From NCBI RefSeq assembly GCF_004124325.1, contig NZ_QBDT01000001.1, positions 248,001 through 312,000 on the forward strand: a DNA stretch of 64,000 bases, given 5' to 3'. The stretch comes from Streptomyces sp. L2 (GTDB lineage: Bacteria; Actinomycetota; Actinomycetes; Streptomycetales; Streptomycetaceae). This document shows positions 1 to 8,894 of this stretch, one piece after another; position 1 is the first letter of the stretch, and each line of letters starts with the position of its first letter. A model generated the notes under the pieces. It was not told the DNA's origin and searched no databases. It saw only the letters and a program-made list of their open reading frames with translations. The position numbers and the translations under genes are program-made.

Positions 1-519
1 CCGCCACCGCGGATGCTGGTGTTCGGTGCCATCGACTACGCGGCGGCCGTGGCCCGGATCGGGGACTTCCTCGGCTATCGGGTGACGGTGTGCGACGCCC
101 GCCCGGTGTTCGCCACGCCCCGGCGCTTCCCGGCGGGCGTCGAGGTCGTCGCGGACTGGCCGCACCGGTATCTGCGGGGCACGGACACCGACGAGCGGAC
201 GGTGATCTGCGTCCTCACCCACGACCCGAAGTTCGACGTACCGCTGCTGCGGGAAGCGCTGCGCCGCCCGGCCGCGTACATCGGCGCGATGGGCAGCCGC
301 CGCACCCACGAGGACCGCCTGCGCCACCTGGCCGACGCCGGCCTCGGCCCCGCCGACCTGTCCCGCCTCCGCTCCCCCATCGGCCTGGACCTCGGCGCCC
401 GCACCCCGGAGGAGGTGGCCGTCTCGGTGGCGGCGGAGATCGTCGCCCTGCGCTGGGGCGGCACCGGGTCACCCCTGACGGCGACGGCGGGAGCGATCCA
501 TCCACGCACACGGGAGTGA
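1..519 (+). CDS. XdhC/CoxI family protein, C-terminal part (cut by window start)
   Basis: The reading frame is open through base 1, so the start lies outside the window; about 172 residues are visible. The visible part matches the C-terminal Rossmann-like domain of XdhC/CoxI proteins. It begins with a VFGAIDYAAAVA nucleotide-binding loop, then GYRVTVCDARPVF, the VICVLTHDPKFD segment and the conserved YIGAMGSRRT motif, and ends in a helix starting with RTPEEVAVS. Family knowledge: XdhC proteins bind molybdenum cofactor and help mature xanthine dehydrogenase or CO-dehydrogenase-type enzymes. No molybdenum enzyme is visible, so its partner must lie upstream or elsewhere. The family call is firm and the substrate enzyme is unknown. 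Confidence 0.85.
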   Translation, partial: PPPRMLVFGAIDYAAAVARIGDFLGYRVTVCDARPVFATPRRFPAGVEVVADWPHRYLRGTDTDERTVICVLTHDPKFDVPLLREALRRPAAYIGAMGSRRTHEDRLRHLADAGLGPADLSRLRSPIGLDLGARTPEEVAVSVAAEIVALRWGGTGSPLTATAGAIHPRTRE

Positions 520-1164
520 GGCGGGGCACCGCCGGCCCACTGTGACAACGTGCCGGGGGGGCCGCGCGGCTACCGGCCAGAGGCGAGGCCGCCGCCGGCC
601 CACGGTGGCGCCGCCGGGCGAAGCCACCCGGGGGCCGGCCGCCGGCACGTCCCCCGGGGGAGAGCCGCCAGTCGACGGGCAGAAGCCAGGCGCGTGGCCG
701 CGCGGGCCCCGGTGGCGCGCCGCCAGGACGGAGCCACCCCGGGGGCCGACCGTCGGCATGTCCCGGGGAGAGCCGCGAGTCGGCGGGCAGAAGCCAGGCG
801 CGTGGCCGCGCGGGCCCCGGTGGCGCGCCGCCAGGACGGAGCCACCCCGGGGGCCGACCGTCGGTGCGTCCCCGGGGAGAGCCGCCGGCCGGCCGGCAGC
901 AGCCAGGCCGGCGGGGACGCGGTTCTGGTCGCGCCGCCACGAGGGGCCGCCGCACGGCCTCGCGGTGTGGCGCGGGGTGCTGCCGGGGAAGGCGGCGGGG
1001 CACAGCCGCGTCGCGAAGAGCGCCCCGGAGGCCACCAGGACCCGGCGGTGCGGCGGAGGGCGAGGGCCGGGGCTGCGGGTGCCGTCGCCGGTGTCGTCGC
1101 GGGGCTCGGTTCAACCACGGTGTGGCGGCGGGCCGGGACGGCGGGTGTCGTCGCGGGACTCCGT
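520..1164. repeat. Gene-free gap with 108-bp tandem repeat
   Basis: This 645-bp gap separates the convergent XdhC-like and MFS genes. Between about 621 and 896 it holds a tandem repeat with a period near 108 bp. The units starting at 681 and 789 are identical over their first 76 bases, and a diverged partial unit lies before them. Because 108 is a multiple of three, long open frames run through the repeat on both strands, but they have the biased composition of repeats and no recognisable protein. I see no gene here. Confidence 0.7.
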
Positions 1165-2589
1165 TCAGCGGCGGTGGGGCAGGAAGGTGCCCGGGAGCAG
1201 GGACAGGGCGAGGACGGCGGTCGCCGTGTACAGGGCGGCGGAGCCGAGGGCGACCGTGTGGAAGCCGTGCAGGAAGCTGGTCCGGTCGCTCGGTGGGCCG
1301 GCGATGGCGCCCGCTACGGCGATGCCGATCGCGCCGCCGGTCTGGCGGGCGGTGTTGTTGACGGCCGAGGCCAGGCCGGAGCGTTCGGCGGGGACGGCCG
1401 AGATGGCCGCGGCGACCACGGCGGGCGTGAGCAGACCGCAGCCGACGCCCCAGAGGAGGAACGCGGGCACCAGCAGGGCGGAGCCGGCGTGGGCGTCGGC
1501 CCGGGTGAGCAGGGCGAGTCCGGCCGCGGCGACGAGCAGCCCGGCCGCGGCCGGTACGCGGGCGCCGATGCGGCTGGTGATCCGGCCGCCGAGCGGCGCG
1601 AACACCGCGAGCGGGCTGAACAGCGGCAGCATCGCCAGGCCCGCCCCGAACGCCGACCGGCCCTGCACCGACTGCAGGAACAGCGGCAGCACGAACAGCG
1701 TGCCCAGGGTGCACAGGTTCATGATCCCGGCGGTCAGGTTGGCGGCGCCGAACGCCGGGCGGCGCAACAGGGCGAGCGGCACCATGGCGCTGTCGCCGCG
1801 CCTGGCCTCGGCCGCGACGAGCCCGGCGAGGGCGAGGGCGGCGGCGACGGCGGCCACCAGCACCGCGGGCGCCGTGGCCCCGGCGCGACCGCCCTCGATG
1901 AAGGCGTACGTCGTCGCCAGCAGCGCCAGGCCGCCGAGCAGCAGCCCGGGCAGATCCAGGCGGGGTGCGTCCTCGTCCCGGCTCTCGCGGACGACGGCCC
2001 GCGACCAGAGCAGGGCCACGAGCACGATCGGCACGTTGACCAGGAAGATCGCCCGCCAGCCGAGGCCGTCGGTGAGGGCGCCGCCGAGCAGCGGGCCCGC
2101 GGGCAGGGCGAGGCTTCCGACGCCCGCCCACACGCCGATCGCGCGGGCCCGCTCGGCCGGGTCGGGGAAGGCGCGGCCGATGATGGCCAGCGTGCCCGGC
2201 AGCAGCAGGGCGGCGCCGACGCCCTGGACGACCCGGGCGGCCACGAGGACGGGCACGTCCGGGGCGAGCCCGCACGCGAGGGACCCGGCGCCGAACACGG
2301 CGAGGCCCGCGAGCACGACGCGCTTGTGGCCGTAGCGGTCGCCCGCCGTGCCGCTGGTGAGCATGAGCGAGGCCAGGGCCAGCGCGTAGCCGTCGACCAT
2401 CCACTGCAGGCCCGCGATGTCGGTGCCCAGCCCGGAACCGATCGCGGGCAGCGCGACGTTGACGATGGTCACGTCGAGCAGCACCAGGAAGTAGCCGGCA
2501 CACATGACGACGAGCACGGTGTACGGCGAGCCGCCGCGGGCGCGGGGAGTCACGGTGCGGCGCAGCAGGGTCAGCGGTGACTCGGGCAT
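1165..2589 (-). CDS. MFS drug efflux transporter, DHA2 (14-helix) family
   Basis: A 474-residue hydrophobic protein of the major facilitator superfamily. The first helix carries LLDVTIVNVALPAIG, the signature of the EmrB/QacA-type DHA2 group. It is followed by the cytoplasmic loop motif GTAGDRYGHKRV (motif A) and a WRAIFLVNVPI segment typical of the family. Known members export drugs or secondary metabolites in exchange for protons across the cytoplasmic membrane. The start at 2589 begins MPESPLTLLRR and is the only sensible one. No adjacent regulator is visible, so the substrate cannot be inferred. Confidence 0.9.
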   Translation of the reverse strand: MPESPLTLLRRTVTPRARGGSPYTVLVVMCAGYFLVLLDVTIVNVALPAIGSGLGTDIAGLQWMVDGYALALASLMLTSGTAGDRYGHKRVVLAGLAVFGAGSLACGLAPDVPVLVAARVVQGVGAALLLPGTLAIIGRAFPDPAERARAIGVWAGVGSLALPAGPLLGGALTDGLGWRAIFLVNVPIVLVALLWSRAVVRESRDEDAPRLDLPGLLLGGLALLATTYAFIEGGRAGATAPAVLVAAVAAALALAGLVAAEARRGDSAMVPLALLRRPAFGAANLTAGIMNLCTLGTLFVLPLFLQSVQGRSAFGAGLAMLPLFSPLAVFAPLGGRITSRIGARVPAAAGLLVAAAGLALLTRADAHAGSALLVPAFLLWGVGCGLLTPAVVAAAISAVPAERSGLASAVNNTARQTGGAIGIAVAGAIAGPPSDRTSFLHGFHTVALGSAALYTATAVLALSLLPGTFLPHRR

Positions 2590-2651
2590 ACGTCACGGGT
2601 ACCACGGGCCACTGACAGCACCCCCGGCCGGCCGGGGGCTCGTACGCCCGC

Positions 2652-3266
2652 TCAGGTGTCCCCGGCGATCCGGGCGTGCAGGTGCTGGTCGTGCCAGCCG
2701 TCGGCGTGCAGCAGGGCGCTGCGCTGGACGCCCTCGAAGGCGTAGCCGGCCTTCTCGGCGACCCGGCAGGAGGCGGGGTTGGCCGCCGAGTGGCACAGGC
2801 GCAGGCGGTGCAGCCCGAGGTCGTCCAGCGCCCAGGTGCTGAGCCGGCGGGCGGCCCGGCCGACGAGTCCGCCGCCGCGGGCTTCGGGCAGGACCCAGTA
2901 GACGACCTCGGCGCTGCCGCCCGCGAGGTCGATGTCGTTGAGCCCGATGAGGCCGACGGCCGCCCGGCCGGGCGGGGCCACGGCCCAGACGGCGCCGGTC
3001 TCGGACCGCCACCGCTCGTGCATGCGGCGGATCCGCTGCCGGGCCTCTTCCCGGTCGGCGACGGAGAACAGGTTCCACCGGCGGATCGCCGGGTCGCGGC
3101 CCGCGGCGAGGAGCGCGTCGGCGTCGGCGTCGTCCGCGCGCCAGGGCCGCAGTTCGGTGCCGCCGGGCAGACCGAGCACGGGCTGGCCCGCCCCGGCCAT
3201 GCGTCCGGCGGGTACGACGGCGGGTATGCCGGCGGGTTCGCCGGAGCTGGAGATCCTGGAGATCAT
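2652..3266 (-). CDS. GNAT family N-acetyltransferase (RimJ/RimL-like)
   Basis: A 204-residue GNAT-fold protein. The core runs from LRPWRADDADADALL near residue 40 to EKAGYAFEGVQRS near 180. An ARGGGLVGRAARRL loop fits the acetyl-CoA pyrophosphate-binding motif, and NPASCRVAEKAGYAFEG is the classic motif B of RimJ/RimL-type enzymes acting on protein N-termini or small amines. The first 35 residues are probably an unstructured extension, or the true start is slightly downstream. It shares its strand with the phosphoesterase that precedes it in transcription. The family is firm and the substrate unknown. Confidence 0.85.
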   Translation of the reverse strand: MISRISSSGEPAGIPAVVPAGRMAGAGQPVLGLPGGTELRPWRADDADADALLAAGRDPAIRRWNLFSVADREEARQRIRRMHERWRSETGAVWAVAPPGRAAVGLIGLNDIDLAGGSAEVVYWVLPEARGGGLVGRAARRLSTWALDDLGLHRLRLCHSAANPASCRVAEKAGYAFEGVQRSALLHADGWHDQHLHARIAGDT

Positions 3267-3289
3267 CGCGGCATCGTGTCACAGGCCGC

Positions 3290-3799
3290 TCACCGGGGCG
3301 GCAGGCGGTGCAGGGTGACGTCGGTGAGCGTGCCGGCGGCGATCTCGGCCGTGAGGTACGTGCAGTGCGGCTGGCGGCGCCGGTCGGTCGGGGAGCCGGG
3401 GTTGAGGAGGCGGAGGCCGGTCGGGGCGGTGGTGTCCCAGGGGATGTGGCTGTGGCCGAAGACGAGGACGTCCAGGCCGGGGAAGCGCGCTGCGCAGCGG
3501 GCCTCGCGGCCCTGGGCGGGGCCGGTCTCGTGGACCACGCCGAAGCGGAGCCCGCCGAGGTCGGCGTGGGCGACCTCGGGCAGGCGGGCACGCAGTTCCG
3601 GGCCGTCGTTGTTGCCGTACACCCCGATCAGCCGGCGGCTGCGGCTCTCCAGCAGGTCGAGCGTGGCGGTGTCGACCCAGTCGCCGGCGTGCACGACGAC
3701 GTCGGCGCGCGGGAGTTCGGCGAGCAGCGGGTCCGGGAGCCGCTTGGCCCGCTTGGGGAGGTGGGTGTCGGACATCAGCAGCAGGCGCACGGTCCTCAC
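3290..3799 (-). CDS. YfcE/MJ0936-type metallophosphoesterase
   Basis: A 169-residue calcineurin-like phosphoesterase with the whole metal-binding set visible: SDTH near residue 10, HAGDWVD near 38, YGNND near 61 and GHSHIPWD near 114. An LNPGSPTDRRR segment, common in the YfcE group, lies near the C-terminus. These enzymes use two metal ions to hydrolyse phosphodiester or phosphomonoester bonds in the cytoplasm. The length is normal for the family. It lies 9 bp downstream of the SDR gene on the same strand, so the two are probably co-transcribed. The natural substrate is not known from sequence. Confidence 0.88.
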   Translation of the reverse strand: MRTVRLLLMSDTHLPKRAKRLPDPLLAELPRADVVVHAGDWVDTATLDLLESRSRRLIGVYGNNDGPELRARLPEVAHADLGGLRFGVVHETGPAQGREARCAARFPGLDVLVFGHSHIPWDTTAPTGLRLLNPGSPTDRRRQPHCTYLTAEIAAGTLTDVTLHRLPPR

Positions 3800-3808
3800 C
3801 CCAGGGAG

Positions 3809-4810
3809 TCATGAGGTCAGGCGGCGGATGCCGGTGACCGCGCCGGCGAGTACGGCGCCCGCGCCGACGGCGGTGGCGGCGGGGTGTCGTACGAAGGTCT
3901 CCTGCCAGGACCGCGAGTGGGCGCTGTCGTCGAAGGAGCCGTGGGCGCCCTGGTCGTCGGCGGCTGTCCGGTCGGCCGGTTCGAAGAGGTTGTCCAGGCC
4001 GGCCGGCGGGATGCTGTCGGTCTGCTGGGAGTCGAAGCCGGTGCGGGCCAGGTAGCGGTCGAGCAGGGCCGGGGCGAACCGGTTGGCCCAGGTCGTGGCC
4101 ACGGTGGTGGCGCCGATGTAGTACTGCTTGCGCGTGGGGTGGTCGGCCGCGTAGGCGACGCCGCGGGCGGCGACCTCCGGCTGGTAGATCGGCGGGACCG
4201 GCATCGGGTGCTTGGACAGCTTCGAGCGGACCCATTCGAACTGGGGCGTGTTGACGGCGGGCATCTGGGCGACGGTGACGTGGACGTTGCTGCCGCGGTG
4301 CAGGAGTTCGACGCGCAGGGAGGACGTGAACCCGTTGATGGCGTGTTTGGCGCCGCAGTACGCGGACTGCAGCGGGATGGACCGCTCGCCGAGCGCGGAG
4401 CCCACCTGTACGACGGTGCCGCGGTCGCGGGGCAGCATGCGCTTCAGGGCGGTGCGGGTGCCGTTGACGAAGCCGAGGTAGGTGACGTCGGTGATGCGCT
4501 TGTACTCCTCGGCGGTGATCTCGTCGAAGGGTGCGAAGACGCTGGCGAACGCGCAGTTGATCCAGACGTCGATCGGTCCGAACGCCTGCTCGGCGGCCCC
4601 CGCGACGGCCTCCACCTGGTCGGGGTCGGCGACGTCGGCGGCCTGTACGAGGGGGCGTCCGCCGAGGACGGCGACCTCGTCGGCCGCTTCCTCCAGGCCG
4701 CCCTTGCCGCGCGCGACCAGGACGACGTCGGCGCCGCGCCGGGCGAACAGGCGGGCGGTGGCGCGACCGATCCCGGCGCTGGCTCCGGTGATGACGACGG
4801 TGGGAGGCAT
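3809..4810 (-). CDS. SDR family oxidoreductase with C-terminal extension
   Basis: A 333-residue short-chain dehydrogenase/reductase. The NAD(P)-binding loop TGASAGIG sits at residues 8-15, DVADP near 60, the catalytic serine in VQVGSALG and the YCGAK (Tyr-X3-Lys) pair near 150. The usual NNAG motif is replaced by INCAFA, as in a recognised actinobacterial subgroup. The last 90 residues are an extension ending in a hydrophobic stretch (TAVGAGAVLAGAVTG) that may anchor it at the membrane. The substrate is unknown. Confidence 0.88.
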   Translation of the reverse strand: MPPTVVITGASAGIGRATARLFARRGADVVLVARGKGGLEEAADEVAVLGGRPLVQAADVADPDQVEAVAGAAEQAFGPIDVWINCAFASVFAPFDEITAEEYKRITDVTYLGFVNGTRTALKRMLPRDRGTVVQVGSALGERSIPLQSAYCGAKHAINGFTSSLRVELLHRGSNVHVTVAQMPAVNTPQFEWVRSKLSKHPMPVPPIYQPEVAARGVAYAADHPTRKQYYIGATTVATTWANRFAPALLDRYLARTGFDSQQTDSIPPAGLDNLFEPADRTAADDQGAHGSFDDSAHSRSWQETFVRHPAATAVGAGAVLAGAVTGIRRLTS

Positions 4811-4887
4811 GTCAGTTCCTTTCGGCGGCCTGGGCGGCGCGGGTGCGGTGGCGGGTGTCCGGGGGTGTCCCGGGGCTCATCGGTTCC

Positions 4888-7800
4888 TCATCGGTTCCTC
4901 CGCAGCCGCAGGGCCGCGCCGGTCCCGGCCGCGGCGGCGAGGGCGGCGGAGGCGGTCGTGGCCCAGCGGGCGGTGCGGGAGGGACGGTCCGGGCGGACGG
5001 CGAGGCGTTCGGGCATGCTGCTGGGGAGGTTGCCGTCGAGCCCGAGGGCGAGGACCTCGGCGAGGTGCAGGGCGCGGCGACCGGTGCCGCCCTCCTCGAT
5101 CTGGGTGCGGCAGCTGAAGCCGTCGGCGAGGACGACGCTGTCCGGGGCGGCCCCGCGCACGGCGGGCAGCACGCCTTGTTCGGCGACGGCCATGGAGACC
5201 TCGTGGTGGCCGCGTTCGAAGCCGAAGTTGCCGGCGAGCCCGCAGCAGCCCTCGTCGAGGACGTCGGCGTCCAGGTGGGCCCGGCGCATCAGTTCGCGGT
5301 CGGCGTCGAACTTCATGATGGCGTGCTGGTGGCAGTGGGTCTGCACGGTCGCCTGCCGGGCCACGCGGGGCGGCTGCCAGTCCTCGGCGGCGTGGTGCAC
5401 GAGCTGTTCGGCGAAGGTGCGGACCTGCCCGGCCAGCCGCTGCACGTCCTGGTCGGCGGGCATCAGCTCGGGCGCGTCGGAGCGGAACACGGCGGTGCAG
5501 GAGGGTTCGAGGCCGATGACCGGGGTGCCGGCGTCCAGGTAGGGGCGCAGCACGTCGAGGGTGCGGCGCAACACCTTCCGCGCGACGCTCAGTTGCCCGG
5601 TGGAGATCCAGGTCAGGCCGCAGCAGACCGGCTCGGTGGGTACGGCGACCTGGAAGCCGGCGTCCTCCAAAACCCGGACCGCGGAGATGGCGATGGAGGG
5701 GTGGAAGTAGGTGGTGAAGGTGTCGGGCCATACGACGACGGTGCGCGGGTCGGCCGGGTCGGGCTCCTCCTTCCCGCGGGCCTGCCACCACTGCTGGAAG
5801 GACTGCTTGGCGAACACCGGTGCGGAGCGGGCCCCGTCGACGCCGGCCAGGCGTTTTCCGGCGCCGGACACGCCGGGCGCGTGGAGCGCGGCGTTGACCA
5901 GGGACGGGGCGACGCGGGACAGCCGGGCGAGGACCGGGAGCCAGCCCAGGGAGTAGTGGGACGCCGGACGGACGCGGCCCTCGTAGTGGTGGGCCATGAA
6001 CTCCGCCTTGAGAGTCGCCATGTCGACACCGGTGGGGCAGTCCGACTTGCAGCCCTTGCAGGCCAGGCACAGGTCGAGGGCGTCGCGCACCTCGGTGGAG
6101 CGCCAGCCGTCCTTGATCGCGGAGTCGGCGTGGCCGTCGAGCATCTCGAACAGCAGCCGGGCCCGGCCCCGGGTGGAGTGCTCCTCCTCCATCGTGGCCC
6201 GGTACGACGGGCACATCACGCCACCGGAGTGGCCGCGGCAGTTGCCGATGCCGACGCAGCGCATCACCGCGCGGTTGAAGGAGTGCTCGTCCTCCGGGAA
6301 GTCGAAGTGGGTGTCGGAGGTGTTCGGGCGCCAGGCGGGGCCGAGGCGGAGCTGTCCGTCGACCGGGTTGGGGTCCACGATCTTGCCGGGGTTCATCCGG
6401 TTGCCGGGGTCGAACAGCTCCTTCAGCTCGCCGAACGCGGTCACCAGGCGTTCGCCGAACATCCGGACGAGCAGTTCGCCGCGGGACTGTCCGTCGCCGT
6501 GCTCGCCGGAGAGGGAGCCGCCGTAGGAGGCGACGAGGTCGGCGGCGCGTTCCACGAAGCGGCGGAAGTCGGCGACGCCCTCGGCCGTCTTGAGCCCGAA
6601 GGGGATACGGGTGTGGACGCAGCCCTGGCCGAAGTGGCCGTACAGGGAGGGGTGGTCGTAGTCGAACTCCTCGAACAGGCCCTTGAGGTCGCGGAGATAG
6701 TCGCCGAGCCGCTCCGGCGGGACCGCGGAGTCCTCCCAGCCCTCCCAGGTCTCCCGGTCGTCCGGCGGCCGGGCGGTGACGCCGAGGCCGGCCTCGCGGG
6801 CCTTCAGCATCTCCTGCTCGCGGTCGGGGTCGTCGGAGAAGGCGACCCGGTCGTCCTTCTCGCTGCGGCCGAGTGCGCGCAGCAGCGCGTGGGCCTGTTC
6901 GTCGACCTCGTCCTGGGTGTCGCCGGAGAACTGCACCATCAGCCAGCTGTCGCCCTCGGGCAGCACCTCCAGGGAGTCCAGGTAGGCGCCCTCCTCGCGC
7001 ATCAGCTGGGCCATGCGCCCGTCGAGGGCCTCCAGTTGGGTGGGTGAGCAGTGCTCCAGCAGGACGGAGACGTCGTCGCCGGCGGCGCAGATGTCGTCGT
7101 AGCCGAGGACGAGCAGCGACTGGTGTGCCGGTACCGGTACGAGGTCGAGTTCGGCGCGCAGCACGGTGACCAGGGTGCCCTCGCTGCCGACCAGGGCCTT
7201 GGCCACGTCGAAGCCGTTCTCGGGCAGCAGGGAGTCGAGGTTGTAGCCGGAGACGCGGCGCGGGATCTTCGGATAGCCGCGCCGGATGTCGGCGAGGTAC
7301 TCCTCGGCGATGCGGTCGAGGCCCGCGTAGATCCGGGCGAGCGGGCCGCCCTCGTCGGCGATGCGGGCGCGTTCCGCGGCGGAGGCCGGGCCGACCCAGG
7401 CGCGGGTGCCGTCGTAGGTGAGGATCTCCAGGCGGCGCACGCTGTCGACGGTCTTGCCGTACGCCTGGGCGGAGGAGCCGCAGGAGTTGTTGCCGATCAT
7501 GCCGCCGAGGGCGCAGTGGCTGTGAGTGGAGGGCTTGGGCCCGAACTGCAGTTTGTGATCGGCGAGTCGCCGGTTGAGTTCGTCCAGGACGATGCCGGGT
7601 TCCACCACGCAGACGCGCCGGTCGGGGTCGACGGAGATCAGCTGGTGGCAGTACTTGGTCCAGTCGATGACGACGGCCGTGTTGGTCGTCTGCCCGGCGA
7701 GGCTGGTGCCGCCGCCGCGGGACAGGACGGGGGCGCCGAAGCGGGCGCACACGGAGACGGCGCGGGCGCCGGCCTCCACGGTGCGGGGCACGACCACGCC

Positions 7801-7929
7801 GATGGGTACCTGCCGGTAGTTGGATCCGTCGGTGACGTAGGCGCCGCGTGTGCCCGCGTCGAAGCGGACCTCGCCGTCCACTTCGGCGCGCAGCGCCGCC
7901 TCAAGGCCCGACAAGTCCGGAAGGGTCAT
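4888..7929 (-). CDS. FAD-linked oxidase fused to Fe-S/CCG domains (D-lactate/glycolate dehydrogenase type)
   Basis: A 1013-residue fusion. The N-terminal third is an FAD_binding_4 (VAO-type) domain with PIGVVVPRTVEAG and VLSRGGGTSLAGQ. Then come the FAD-oxidase C-terminal domain, a 4Fe-4S segment (CLACKGCKSDCPTG, about residue 630), and two cysteine-rich CCG motifs (CCGLTW and CCGLAG) as in GlpC/LldE-type subunits. Related enzymes oxidise D-2-hydroxyacids and pass electrons to the quinone pool. I chose the ATG at 7929 because GGGAG lies just upstream; the frame stays open to 8031 without a better site. The C-terminal 30 residues are hydrophobic then Arg-rich, possibly a tail anchor. It is divergent from a marR gene that may control it. 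Confidence 0.9.
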   Translation of the reverse strand: MTLPDLSGLEAALRAEVDGEVRFDAGTRGAYVTDGSNYRQVPIGVVVPRTVEAGARAVSVCARFGAPVLSRGGGTSLAGQTTNTAVVIDWTKYCHQLISVDPDRRVCVVEPGIVLDELNRRLADHKLQFGPKPSTHSHCALGGMIGNNSCGSSAQAYGKTVDSVRRLEILTYDGTRAWVGPASAAERARIADEGGPLARIYAGLDRIAEEYLADIRRGYPKIPRRVSGYNLDSLLPENGFDVAKALVGSEGTLVTVLRAELDLVPVPAHQSLLVLGYDDICAAGDDVSVLLEHCSPTQLEALDGRMAQLMREEGAYLDSLEVLPEGDSWLMVQFSGDTQDEVDEQAHALLRALGRSEKDDRVAFSDDPDREQEMLKAREAGLGVTARPPDDRETWEGWEDSAVPPERLGDYLRDLKGLFEEFDYDHPSLYGHFGQGCVHTRIPFGLKTAEGVADFRRFVERAADLVASYGGSLSGEHGDGQSRGELLVRMFGERLVTAFGELKELFDPGNRMNPGKIVDPNPVDGQLRLGPAWRPNTSDTHFDFPEDEHSFNRAVMRCVGIGNCRGHSGGVMCPSYRATMEEEHSTRGRARLLFEMLDGHADSAIKDGWRSTEVRDALDLCLACKGCKSDCPTGVDMATLKAEFMAHHYEGRVRPASHYSLGWLPVLARLSRVAPSLVNAALHAPGVSGAGKRLAGVDGARSAPVFAKQSFQQWWQARGKEEPDPADPRTVVVWPDTFTTYFHPSIAISAVRVLEDAGFQVAVPTEPVCCGLTWISTGQLSVARKVLRRTLDVLRPYLDAGTPVIGLEPSCTAVFRSDAPELMPADQDVQRLAGQVRTFAEQLVHHAAEDWQPPRVARQATVQTHCHQHAIMKFDADRELMRRAHLDADVLDEGCCGLAGNFGFERGHHEVSMAVAEQGVLPAVRGAAPDSVVLADGFSCRTQIEEGGTGRRALHLAEVLALGLDGNLPSSMPERLAVRPDRPSRTARWATTASAALAAAAGTGAALRLRRNR

Positions 7930-8052
7930 CTGCGCTCCCTGTGATCGCTGGCGTACCGGCTCATCCAGGACCAGCGGGTACCCCGCTCTTGTCCTGTGCA
8001 ACGGCCCGCCGGGAATTCCACCCGACCGCACCCATCCCTCTTAGGCAGGCTG

Positions 8053-8064
8053 AACTGAACAGTT
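8053..8064. promoter_or_regulatory. Candidate MarR operator in divergent promoter region
   Basis: AACTGAACAGTT is a 12-bp near-perfect palindrome (one mismatched pair) lying 41 bp before the marR start and 123 bp before the FAD-oxidase start. A related half-site, ACAGTTT, recurs at 8073-8079. MarR dimers commonly bind such inverted repeats in divergent intergenic regions. The role is inferred. Confidence 0.45.
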
Positions 8065-8105
8065 TGAGCTGGACAGTTTCTCCTGCCGGTCCTAGGGTGG
8101 CGGGC

Positions 8106-8543
8106 ATGGACGAGATCTCCGACTCGGCGGCGCGGGCCGCGCGTGACCTGCGCGTGGTGTTCAGCCGGCTGCGGCGCCGCATCCGGGAGGTGGCGCAGGA
8201 CACCGACCTCTCCCCCTCGCAGGAGTCGGCGCTCACGCTCGTCGGCAAGCACGGCGCCGCCACGGCCAGCGCGCTCGCCGCGGCGGAGGGCGTCCGGCCG
8301 CAGTCGATGGCCACCACCCTGGCCGCCCTGGACCAGCACGGTCTGATCCGCCGCGCCCCCGACCCGGAGGACGGGCGCCGTCAGCTGGTCACGCTCACCG
8401 AGACGGGCCGGGCCCGGATCGAGGGCAACCGGCAGGTGCGCGAGGAGTGGCTGGCCCGCGCCTTCCAGGACCGCTACAGCGAGCAGGAGCGGGAGACGGT
8501 CCTCGCGGCGCTGGCCCTGATGGACCGGCTGTCCCGCCCGTGA
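8106..8543 (+). CDS. MarR family transcriptional regulator
   Basis: A 145-residue winged-helix protein. The recognition region reads SALAAAEGVRPQSMATTLAALDQHGLIRR, and the wing DPEDGRRQLVTLTETG is the hallmark DxR-type MarR wing. N- and C-terminal helices form the dimer interface. The ATG at 8106 follows GGGTGGCGGGC, a weak binding site, and gives a standard family length. Its position head to head with the FAD/Fe-S oxidase suggests that it represses that gene and possibly itself through the palindrome between them. The ligand is unknown. Confidence 0.9.
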   Translation: MDEISDSAARAARDLRVVFSRLRRRIREVAQDTDLSPSQESALTLVGKHGAATASALAAAEGVRPQSMATTLAALDQHGLIRRAPDPEDGRRQLVTLTETGRARIEGNRQVREEWLARAFQDRYSEQERETVLAALALMDRLSRP

Positions 8544-8894
8544 CTCGCCGGCCCTGCCGTACGACGGCCTCGGCCCCGGCGGCCCGGGCGGCCTGGGCAG
8601 CACGCGCCCGGCCCCGCCGGCGTCCCGGCGACCGCCCACACGGGTCGCGAACGCTCACGCCGGGTCTCATGCCCGCCCGCCGCCGTGCAGCCGAAGCACG
8701 CCCATCCCGGTCTCCCCACACCGTGGGGCACAGCCCTCGCGTCTTGTGACGCCGGAGAGGTGTCCGGCCCCGGCCCGTGTGCCTCGCCGGCTGCCCCGGC
8801 TCTGATCCCGTCCGCCGGCGCCGCCCCGCGCCGGCGCGCTTCCCCCCGGACCGGTACCCGGTCCGTTCACCCCCTCGAAAGGCCTGAACGACAT
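8544..8894. other. Gene-free gap, nothing recognised
   Basis: This 351-bp interval follows marR and precedes the isochorismatase-like gene. Open frames here are short and lack family features. A small CCCCAC/GTGGGG hairpin lies at 8714-8728 and may be part of a terminator. The promoter of the next gene must lie in the last 100 bp, but I cannot place it. Confidence 0.5.

Noticed and set aside
542..2580. Long open frames through the 108-bp repeat and the MFS gene
   Set aside because: The repeat period is a multiple of three, which keeps frames open artificially; the translated sequence matches no protein type.
4843..7047. 734-codon plus-strand open frame opposite the FAD/Fe-S oxidase
   Set aside because: Shadow frame: valine/glycine-rich translation without motifs, while the other strand has complete FAD and Fe-S motifs.
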